Shown here piece by piece: positions 7,331 to 11,997 of a stretch of DNA of 11,997 bases. The notes below the pieces were generated by a model. The model was not told the origin of the DNA. It worked only from the letters and a program-made list of their open reading frames with translations, and made no database searches. Position 1 is the stretch's first letter, and every line of letters starts with the position of its first letter. Source of the stretch: Thermoanaerobaculales bacterium (GTDB lineage: Bacteria > Acidobacteriota > Thermoanaerobaculia > Thermoanaerobaculales > Sulfomarinibacteraceae). The position numbers and the translations under genes were made by a program. The DNA lies in contig JAOZPW010000102.1 in NCBI GenBank assembly GCA_029932545.1, forward strand, positions 1 through 11,997. Reading direction: 5' to 3'.

Positions 7331-8566
7331 TCATACCTTCTTGACAACCAGACACGCGTTCGTGCCGCCGAATCCAAAAGAATTGCTCAGAGCGACATCG
7401 ACTCGGGCATCCCGGGCGGTGTGAGGCACGTGGTCCAGATCGTCGTCTTCATCCGGGTGATCCAGGTTAATCGTCGGTGGCACGACGCCCCGACTCATCG
7501 CCAGAACCGAGATGCCAAATTCCAACCCGCCGGACCCACCGAGCAGGTGCCCGGTCATCGACTTGGTCGATGAGACCATGACTGACTGAGCATGACTACC
7601 GAAGACCTTCTTGATCGCCACGGTTTCCACGCCGTCTCCCGCAGGCGTCGAGGTGCCGTGGGCGTTGATGTAATCGACATCTTCTGGATTCAACCCGGCC
7701 TCGCCCAGCGCTATTCGCATCACCCGGATGGCGCCGTCGGCATCTTCGGACGGCGCGGAGATGTGGAAAGCGTCGCTGGTCATACCAAAACCCACAACTT
7801 CTCCAAGAATCGGCGCGCCTCGTCGCTTAGCATGTTCATACTCTTCGAGAATCACGACACCGGCGCCCTCACCGATGACAAAGCCGTCCCGGTCACGGTC
7901 CCACGGGCGGGATGCTCGTTCGGGATCGTCATTCCGCGTCGACAGAGCACGCATCGAGGCAAACCCCCCCAGGGGCGAGGGACAGATGACCGCCTCGGCG
8001 CCTCCGGCAATGATCGCATCGGCGTAGCCATGCCTGATGTACAACGTGGCATCCCCGATCGCGTGGGCCGACGTCGAGCATGCAGTGCATGTGGCCATAT
8101 TCGGCCCCTTGGCGCCGGTCTGGATACTGACAAGCCCGGAACACATGTTGATGATCGACCCGGGGATGAAGAACGGTGATACCCGCTTGGGCCCCCGTTT
8201 GAGCAGCTTTTCGTAGGTTCGTTCAATCAGGGGGAAACCCCCAATCCCGGAACCGATGACCACACCGACTCTTTCGGCATTGGCCTCGGTGATCTCCAGT
8301 CCGCTGTCCTCGAGCGCCATGTGGGAGGCGCCCACAGCAAAATGAACAAAACGGTCAAACTTCCTGGCTTCCTTGGGTTCGAGCCAGGGTGACACATCAA
8401 ACCCGTCGACCTCGCACGCAATTTGAACCGCAAATCCCTCGGCATCAAAATGGGTAATGGGTCCGGCCCCACTGCGGCCGGCCACCAGCCCCTCCCAGGT
8501 CGCTTCGGTCCCAATCCCGAGTGGTGAGATCAACCCCAGGCCGGTCACCACCACTCGGCGATTCAT
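7331..8566 (-). CDS. fabF: 3-oxoacyl-[acyl-carrier-protein] synthase II (KAS II)
   Basis: A 411-residue cytoplasmic condensing enzyme of fatty-acid elongation: it decarboxylates malonyl-ACP and joins it to acyl-ACP. The thiolase-fold triad is complete: Cys163 in TACSTS, His303 in NAHGTSTPAGD and His340 in TGHLLGGSGG. The N-terminus RRVVVTGLGLISPLG and C-terminus NSFGFGGTNA are diagnostic, and the catalytic residue numbers coincide with those of E. coli FabF. Length is normal. The ATG is preceded by GGAGAG lying inside the end of acpP, two bases separate the genes, and they must be cotranscribed. The ACP made by the neighbouring gene is its substrate carrier. No other fab gene is in the window. 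Confidence 0.97.
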   Translation of the reverse strand: MNRRVVVTGLGLISPLGIGTEATWEGLVAGRSGAGPITHFDAEGFAVQIACEVDGFDVSPWLEPKEARKFDRFVHFAVGASHMALEDSGLEITEANAERVGVVIGSGIGGFPLIERTYEKLLKRGPKRVSPFFIPGSIINMCSGLVSIQTGAKGPNMATCTACSTSAHAIGDATLYIRHGYADAIIAGGAEAVICPSPLGGFASMRALSTRNDDPERASRPWDRDRDGFVIGEGAGVVILEEYEHAKRRGAPILGEVVGFGMTSDAFHISAPSEDADGAIRVMRIALGEAGLNPEDVDYINAHGTSTPAGDGVETVAIKKVFGSHAQSVMVSSTKSMTGHLLGGSGGLEFGISVLAMSRGVVPPTINLDHPDEDDDLDHVPHTARDARVDVALSNSFGFGGTNACLVVKKV

Positions 8567-8568
8567 TG

Positions 8569-8805
8569 TCAGCTCTCCAGGTTTTGAGAGAGGAAGTCGA
8601 CGGCGTCTTTCACCGTGGCAATTTTCTCAGCGGACTCGTCCGGAATCTCAACACCGAACTCTTCTTCGAAGGCCATCACCAATTCGACGACATCGAGCGA
8701 ATCCGCTCCAAGGTCATCGACAAACGAGGCCTCTGTGGTCACTTTGTCCAGGTCAACACCCAACTGCTGAACAATAATGTCTTTGACTTTCGCTTGAACG
8801 TCCAT
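8569..8805 (-). CDS. acpP: Acyl carrier protein
   Basis: A 78-residue acidic carrier of acyl chains in fatty-acid synthesis. Ser36 in GADSLDVVEL is the 4'-phosphopantetheine attachment site. The remaining helices (KVKDIIVQQLGVD..., VMAFEEEFGVEIPDE, TVKDAVDFL) match the family throughout, and length is typical. A strong GAGGAGG lies five bases before the ATG. It is first of the acpP-fabF pair. The leader (8806-8930) contains a small stem (8823-8827 with 8836-8840) just before the ribosome binding site. Confidence 0.97.
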   Translation of the reverse strand: MDVQAKVKDIIVQQLGVDLDKVTTEASFVDDLGADSLDVVELVMAFEEEFGVEIPDESAEKIATVKDAVDFLSQNLES

Positions 8806-8925
8806 TCTTTCCTCCTCGGATAACGCCCTAACTCAGGCGTCCGCCGCTCTACGGCAGCTTCGGTTTTCAATTTCGCCCCCTTTGAACCTGAAATTCCATT
8901 GAGGACGATCAACGAGCACACAGAT

Positions 8926-8958
8926 ATCATACCGCCGGACCCTGCGCAAGACCGTCAA
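8926..8958 (-). promoter_or_regulatory. Possible acpP promoter
   Basis: On the minus strand TATGAT (8926-8931) matches the -10 consensus at 5 of 6 positions, about 120 bases before the acpP ATG. A TTGACG (8953-8958) lies upstream, but the 21-base spacer is too long for a standard sigma-70 pair, so the -35 assignment is doubtful. It faces away from the promoter of the HTH-EIIA gene. Confidence 0.25.
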
Positions 8959-8988
8959 CCCAAAATGCACGCAAAATGCCAAATTTTC

Positions 8989-9015
8989 TTGACATCAGCC
9001 AAGAAAGGGTGTAAT
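8989..9015 (+). promoter_or_regulatory. Likely sigma-70-type promoter of the HTH-EIIA gene
   Basis: A perfect -35 TTGACA (8989-8994) and TGTAAT (9010-9015, 5 of 6) are separated by 15 bases, somewhat short. The AT-rich AAAAT...ATTTT (8973-8987) just upstream could act as an UP element. Transcription would start near 9022, about 37 bases before the ATG at 9059. Confidence 0.45.
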
Positions 9016-9022
9016 CAGCCAA
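8994..9022. promoter_or_regulatory. Direct repeat in the HTH-EIIA promoter, possible operator
   Basis: ATCAGCCAA occurs at 8994-9002 and again at 9014-9022, a 20-bp spacing of about two helical turns. The copies overlap the end of the -35 and the -10/start region. Binding of a regulator would occlude RNA polymerase; autoregulation by the downstream HTH protein is an attractive but untested idea. A second direct repeat, CAAAATGC, is at 8961-8968 and 8972-8979. Confidence 0.35.
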
Positions 9023-9058
9023 TTGTGATCTTTACCGGTCACTCAAGGAGGAGCATCG

Positions 9059-9772
9059 ATGGAAGCCTATATGACCGCAAAAGAAGCCGCAGAATATCTC
9101 AAACTCGCCGAACGGACCCTGGTTCGGCTCGCACATGAAGGCAAGATTCCCGGTGTCAAGATCGGCGGGCAGTGGCGCTTCCGGCGCGCGCTCCTGGACG
9201 AGTACCTCGACACCCTGGCTGCCCAGTCGGTGTCGACCTCCGGAGCAGCGACTGCGCAGATCATCGATTCCCCGCTCGACGAGATTTTGACCGTCAAACA
9301 GATAATTCCAAACTTGGAAGCATCCGACAGGACCGAGGTCATCCACACCATGGTCACTCACGTCACCAAGTTGGGCTTGGTCAAGGAACAGGCATGGCTC
9401 GAAGCCGCCCTTGCGGCCCGTGAGCGTCTGGTTCCAACGGCGGTTCCCGAGGGCGTTGCCTTCCTCCACGCTCGTCGCAGGGCCGCTGACATGTTCCCGC
9501 AGCAGTTCATCGCCATGGCGCGCTCGGAGGACGGCGTCGACTGGGGTTCGCCGGACATGGGGAAAACCAGGATTTTCTTTCTTTTGGCACTTCGAAACGA
9601 CACGCTGCACGTCCGTTGGCTGTCTCGCATGGCCTGGATCGTACGAAGCCCCGGCCGACTGGCAGAGTTGACGGAAGCGAAGTCCGCCAAGGCCCTCTTC
9701 GAGGCCCTGCTCGATGGCGCCAACTCCCTTCCCAAGTCACTGAAGCCGAGCGGGCAACCGATTGGGCGTTAG
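9059..9772 (+). CDS. Excisionase-type HTH protein fused to a PTS EIIA(Ntr)-like domain
   Basis: A 237-residue putative transcriptional regulator. Residues 6-50 (MTAKEAAEYLKLAERTLVRLAHEGKIPGVKIGGQWRFRR, noted here only as its edges M5 and R43) form an excisionase/MerR-type winged HTH with the typical G-x-WRF strand. A Ser/Ala-rich linker (about 55-70) leads to residues 71-225, which resemble PtsN: the phosphorylatable His is His137 in GVAFLHAR (GVAIPHG in PtsN), and LHVRWLSRMAWIV matches the family's H-L-x-x-L-x-x-L-A segment. Such a domain could sense phosphorylation by a PTS phosphorelay, but no EI, HPr or permease gene is nearby. ATG 9059 is chosen because AAGGAGGAG lies at 9045-9053. It is a monocistronic gene in a divergent arrangement with acpP. 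Regulated targets are unknown. Confidence 0.82.
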   Translation: MEAYMTAKEAAEYLKLAERTLVRLAHEGKIPGVKIGGQWRFRRALLDEYLDTLAAQSVSTSGAATAQIIDSPLDEILTVKQIIPNLEASDRTEVIHTMVTHVTKLGLVKEQAWLEAALAARERLVPTAVPEGVAFLHARRRAADMFPQQFIAMARSEDGVDWGSPDMGKTRIFFLLALRNDTLHVRWLSRMAWIVRSPGRLAELTEAKSAKALFEALLDGANSLPKSLKPSGQPIGR

Positions 9773-9773
9773 A

Positions 9774-9883
9774 AGCTCTCAGCTCAGGCTACAGGATTCG
9801 TAGTGTCTGCAAGGCAAGGCGCGAGGATCCAGGGCCCCGAGACCTTCAGGGGCCTTTGCATTGCCTTTCTGAAACTGAGAGCT
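9774..9883. terminator. Nested inverted repeats after the HTH-EIIA gene
   Basis: Three stems share one axis: AGCTCTCAG (9774-9782) with CTGAGAGCT (9875-9883); AAGGCAA (9811-9817) with TTGCCTT (9861-9867); and AGGGCCCC (9831-9838) with GGGGCCTT (9849-9856, one G-T pair), which is followed by one more T. The structure begins one base after the stop codon. The inner stem is the best terminator candidate, though its T-tract is short. The outer right arm merges with heptad array 3. Confidence 0.55.
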
Positions 9884-9911
9884 GACAGCTGATAGCTGAT
9901 AGCTATAAGCT
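9873..9911. repeat. Heptanucleotide tandem array 3 (AGCTGAN)
   Basis: AACTGAG, AGCTGAC, AGCTGAT twice, AGCTATA and AGCT: five 7-bp units with degenerate ends. The array stops six bases before the ATG of the P-loop gene (9918), so it occupies the place where a ribosome binding site is expected. Confidence 0.85.
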
Positions 9912-9917
9912 CTCCTC

Positions 9918-10466
9918 ATGAAGATTGCTTTGATCGGGACTCACGGCATCGGCAAGACCACTCTTTGTTTTGATCTTGCCGCGCGTCTCAAACGGCGAAA
10001 CAACGACGTGGAACTGGTGAGAGAAGTGGCTCGTCGCTGTCCGATGCCGATCAACGAAACGACCACCAGGGCTGCTCAGGCCTGGATCCTCCACACCCAG
10101 ATCGCCGAAGAGATCGCCGCAACGGCCCTCCACGAGGTCGTGATCGCCGACCGATCGGTTCTGGACAACTACTGCTACATGGTGCATGCCTCGGGAACCT
10201 CGATCTTGTGGGAAACTCTCATTCGGGAGTGGCTGCGAACCTACGATCTGCTGGTTCATGTACCCCTGTGGTCACAGCCGTCCTTTGATGGCGTCAGAGC
10301 GGTTGACCCCAGATTTCAGCAGGAGATCGAAGACCTCCTCGAGGGTATGATCGACACGTATTCTCTCGCACCCCTCCGACTCAACGCGGAAACACCGGAT
10401 AGCTGGGGTGCGGATATCGAGAGGGCTCTCGTGCCTATTTTGGAACCGAATCTGCCGTTGTTTTAA
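9918..10466 (+). CDS. Small P-loop ATPase/kinase-like protein (AAA_28/NadR-kinase-like)
   Basis: A 182-residue cytoplasmic protein with an N-terminal Walker A motif GTHGIGKTT (7-15), and EVVIADRSVLDNYCY (73-87), in which Asp78-Arg79 sit as in NadR-type ribosylnicotinamide kinases and deoxynucleoside-kinase-like P-loop proteins. LLEGMIDTY... and a C-terminal helix complete the domain. It probably phosphorylates a small molecule, but the substrate cannot be read from the sequence. No NMN-adenylyltransferase domain is attached. The start at 9918 has no Shine-Dalgarno; the heptad array occupies the leader, so initiation may be leaderless or unusual. The stop TAA (10464-10466) is followed directly by a triplicate 12-bp repeat. 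It stands alone, flanked by repeat-rich DNA. Confidence 0.72.
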   Translation: MKIALIGTHGIGKTTLCFDLAARLKRRNNDVELVREVARRCPMPINETTTRAAQAWILHTQIAEEIAATALHEVVIADRSVLDNYCYMVHASGTSILWETLIREWLRTYDLLVHVPLWSQPSFDGVRAVDPRFQQEIEDLLEGMIDTYSLAPLRLNAETPDSWGADIERALVPILEPNLPLF

Positions 10467-10502
10467 CCCGAGCCCGTTCCCGAGCCCGTTCCCGAGCCCG
10501 TT
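10467..10502. repeat. Three tandem 12-bp repeats directly after the P-loop gene
   Basis: CCCGAGCCCGTT occurs exactly three times in succession (10467-10478, 10479-10490, 10491-10502), starting on the base after the TAA stop codon. Because the unit is a multiple of three, slippage here would not shift frame, but it lies outside the reading frame. It also contains the half-unit pattern CCCGAG/CCCGTT. Confidence 0.9.
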
Positions 10503-10663
10503 CCGGACGCTGTGCCCGCCTATCACCCCGGAATTCAAGAGCGCCCTCTCGGGCGGGGTACGGGGTCAGGCATTCTTCACCGAGCAGAATTCCCAACCCC
10601 GGCCTTCGGGGGCGCATCAAGGTTGCCGTAAGCTCAACGACTGTCGATCGCCGCCGCTCGGTG

Positions 10664-10721
10664 CATTTCCTCAAGGGGCTTCGTAGCAGAAATCGGGAGG
10701 AAACCGCCCCTTGAGGAAATG
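10664..10721. repeat. Hairpin I of region B
   Basis: CATTTCCTCAAGGGGC (10664-10679) pairs perfectly with 10706-10721. Copy A has the same hairpin with AAGAG/CTCTT where this one has AAGGGGC/GCCCCTT. The loop carries AATCGGGAGG (10691-10700), which recurs at 10812-10821 in the loop of the next but one hairpin and resembles ATTGGGGGAAG in the copy A loop. Confidence 0.75.
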
Positions 10722-10967
10722 ACCTCGGCGGCCTACGGCGTTGGCCGAGACTCTGTCGCCAAGGCGACCGCCGAGTGTTGCCAAGCTCGATTTTTCCTGA
10801 AGCGGAACATGAATCGGGAGGGCTGCCGAGGAAAAATACGAGGCATGGCACGCACCATCGGAGAGGGGCGCTCTCTGGACTCAGCGTCGGTGTCGGCCCT
10901 GCCGATTGATCAGCGACCACCTCGGCGAACAAGAGCGCCAAATACCTCCGACGGCGCGTGCCTGGTA

Positions 10968-11022
10968 CGGCTTTCTTCACCGGGCAGTCCCCCCACCCGA
11001 GCCGTCGTTGCGAAGAAAGCCG
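10968..11022. repeat. Hairpin III of region B, reverse orientation
   Basis: CGGCTTTCTTC (10968-10978) pairs with GAAGAAAGCCG (11012-11022), extended by GGTA (10964-10967) with TACC (11024-11027) across a bulged A. Its loop, containing ACCGGGCAG, a C-run and CGTTGCGAAG, matches the reverse complement of the copy A hairpin III loop. Confidence 0.7.
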
Positions 11023-11088
11023 ATACCTGGCAACGCTCGGCGACACCGTCAGCAATCGAGTCTCGGCTGACGGCAGTAGGCCGCCACT

Positions 11089-11155
11089 CGTCTTTTCTGC
11101 GAGCCCGCGTGGTTTTTGCGTCTGATACTTCGCTTCGGGCACGCAGAAAAAGGCG
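11089..11155. repeat. Long hairpin in region B
   Basis: TTTTCTGCG (11093-11101) pairs with CGCAGAAAA (11142-11150); across an A-A mismatch the stem continues as GCCCG (11103-11107) with CGGGC (11136-11140). Outside, CGTC and GGCG extend it with a bulge. The terminal loop is about 28 bases. It is immediately followed by the compact hairpin at 11159-11183. Confidence 0.6.
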
Positions 11156-11158
11156 ACG

Positions 11159-11183
11159 CTGGTGCGCCCGAAGGGCGTGCCAG
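11159..11183. terminator. Compact 11-bp hairpin with GAA loop
   Basis: CTGGTGCGCCC (11159-11169) and GGGCGTGCCAG (11173-11183) form an 11-bp stem with two adjacent G-T pairs and a GAA triloop; on the minus strand this is a CTTCGG-type tetraloop. No T-run follows on either strand, so termination is uncertain. It could insulate the LOG-family gene from upstream readthrough. Confidence 0.4.
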
Positions 11184-11268
11184 AAGGCCGGGGTTGGAAT
11201 CCGCTTCCGGGACCGCATCAGTGAACCGGAGACGGCGACCGCCACCTCAGCTACGTTAGACTCCCACC

Positions 11269-11979
11269 ATGAACAAACAAACAACCGACCCACACGGCGA
11301 ACGAGCCGAAGACAACCCCGGCGCCCTTGACCTGTGCCGAATTATCGACCAATCGGTCGCCCAACTCTGGGAGACCGTCGAGACGCTTGAGCGGCTGCAA
11401 CCCAGAAACCTTCAGCGTTTCAGGGTCTCAGTTTTCGGTTCCTCCCGCGTTCCCCCTGAATCCCCTCTTTTTGGCGACGTCAAGGAGATGACTCGCCGCC
11501 TCTCCATCGCCGGGTGCGATCTCGTGACAGGCGGCGGCGGCGGACTAATGCAGGCAGCAAACGAGGGTGCCACCAACGGCCTCCTGTCCTCGCCGGCGCC
11601 GGGCGATTTGCCCATTCGGCTGGTGGAAGGCCACAGTGCTGAGCCCTTCGTCGAACGGGTCTACCGCCACAGGACCTTTTTTTCGCGACTCCATCATTTC
11701 GTTCGGCTGTCCTCAGCCTTTATCGTCCTGCCTGGAGGCATCGGAACGACGTTGGAGGCGATGATGATCTGGCAACTCCTCCAGGTAGAGCATCTTCCGT
11801 CAACACCATTTCTGCTCTACGGTCACCACTGGCAAGGGCTTCTCCAGTGGGTTGAAGAAACCCTGGTCGACAACCACTACGCCGACCGGAAGGACCTGAG
11901 CCTGCCCACAGTCGTTACCACCGTGGATGAAGCCGTCGACGCTGTTCTGGAAGAGTTCAACCAATTCCAACCTGCATGA
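11269..11979 (+). CDS. LOG-family protein (lysine decarboxylase-like Rossmann nucleotide-binding fold)
   Basis: A 236-residue cytoplasmic protein. The core shows VSVFGSSR (53-60), VTGGGGGLMQAANEGA (86-101) and the signature LPGGIGTTLE (154-163), as in LOG/TIGR00730 proteins. Characterised relatives are cytokinin-activating phosphoribohydrolases or related purine nucleotide monophosphate hydrolases. The family's R-K pair before the signature reads SRLHHF here (Arg140, Leu141), so the usual Lys is not conserved and activity is uncertain. Residues 1-50 are an extra polar, probably helical N-terminus. The ATG at 11269 has no clear ribosome binding site (upstream CGTTAGACTCCCACC). It is likely a single gene; the 18 bases after its stop contain GATAGCTA, possibly the edge of another heptad array. 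Confidence 0.83.
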   Translation: MNKQTTDPHGERAEDNPGALDLCRIIDQSVAQLWETVETLERLQPRNLQRFRVSVFGSSRVPPESPLFGDVKEMTRRLSIAGCDLVTGGGGGLMQAANEGATNGLLSSPAPGDLPIRLVEGHSAEPFVERVYRHRTFFSRLHHFVRLSSAFIVLPGGIGTTLEAMMIWQLLQVEHLPSTPFLLYGHHWQGLLQWVEETLVDNHYADRKDLSLPTVVTTVDEAVDAVLEEFNQFQPA

Positions 11980-11997
11980 GCCGATAGCTAGTTCCCA

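Larger units (their letters stand above)
10567..11200. repeat. Structured repeat region B (array of hairpins)
   Basis: Most of the 802-base gap 10467-11268, which has no credible gene. It contains, in order: a single copy of the hairpin III arm GGCATTCTTCACC (10569-10581); AACCCCGGCCTTCGGGG (10595-10611); hairpin I with 16-bp arms (10664-10679 with 10706-10721); hairpin II CTCGGCGG/CCGCCGAG (10724-10731 with 10768-10775); a bulged hairpin (10786-10798 with 10829-10842); hairpin III in reverse orientation (10968-10978 with 11012-11022); a long hairpin (11089-11155); and a compact hairpin (11159-11183). Its hairpins I, II and III correspond to those of copy A at 4921-5224. Long open frames through it are shadows of the GC-rich repeats. 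Bases 11201-11268 hold nothing recognisable. Confidence 0.7.

Noticed and set aside
7592..8179. Open frame on the plus strand opposite fabF
   Set aside because: Antisense shadow of a fully conserved fabF gene.
8953..8958. TTGACG as a -35 for acpP
   Set aside because: The 21-base gap to TATGAT is outside normal spacing; kept only as part of a low-confidence promoter entry.
9059..9250. Phage excisionase (Xis) indicating a prophage or integrative element
   Set aside because: The HTH is of excisionase type but is joined to an EIIA-like domain, and no integrase, tRNA or attachment site is present; it reads as a regulator.
10435..11142. Open frame of 235 codons on the minus strand over region B
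   Set aside because: It overlaps the 3' end of the P-loop gene and the 12-bp repeats, has Arg-rich low-quality composition, and is explained by high GC in the repeats.
10719..11330. Open frame of 203 codons on the plus strand over region B
   Set aside because: It runs into the LOG-family gene in another frame, begins inside a hairpin and shows no domain.
11980..11997. A fourth heptad array at the window end
   Set aside because: Only GATAGCTA is visible before the sequence stops, too little to call.

Overview
This 12 kb window is GC-rich bacterial chromosomal DNA. Gene order, codon use and intergenic repeats fit a deep-branching Gram-negative such as an Acidobacteriota-type organism. That placement is an inference from gene families and repeat style, because no rRNA or other phylogenetic marker is present.

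Layout. (1) The first 67 bases are probably the 3' end of an upstream gene. (2) About 167-4914 (+) is a compact four-gene operon joined by 4-, 8- and 4-base overlaps: an SDR nucleotide-sugar epimerase of the CDP-paratose 2-epimerase-like group, a family 2 glycosyltransferase of the dolichol-phosphate-mannose-synthase type, a GalE-like SDR epimerase, and a multi-pass membrane protein resembling GT-C glycosyltransferases. Together they look like a module that makes nucleotide sugars, loads sugar on a lipid carrier and transfers it across the membrane to a surface glycan. (3) 4915-5315 is a gene-free convergent gap holding a structured repeat (copy A) and a heptanucleotide array. (4) 5316-7169 (-) is a ClC chloride channel or transporter with two C-terminal CBS domains. 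(5) 7331-8805 (-) is an acpP-fabF fatty-acid synthesis pair, separated from clc by a second heptad array and a hairpin. (6) 8806-9058 is a divergent promoter region. (7) 9059-9772 (+) encodes an excisionase-type HTH fused to a PTS EIIA(Ntr)-like domain. It is followed by nested inverted repeats and a third heptad array that runs almost to the start codon of a small P-loop kinase-like ATPase (9918-10466). (8) 10467-11268 is about 800 bases without a credible gene. It carries a 12-bp triplicate repeat and a dense set of hairpins (region B) related to copy A. (9) 11269-11979 (+) is a LOG-family (lysine decarboxylase-like Rossmann) protein.

The protein genes belong to recognisable families. The most unusual material is non-coding. 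Two loci about 5.6 kb apart share long-armed hairpins whose arms differ by paired, compensating substitutions, which indicates conservation of structure as well as sequence. One hairpin module occurs in opposite orientations at the two loci, and region B is bracketed by an 18/19-bp inverted repeat. This looks like a REP/BIME- or MITE-like structured repeat family, or an array of structured RNA or DNA elements; I cannot match it to a named family from sequence alone.
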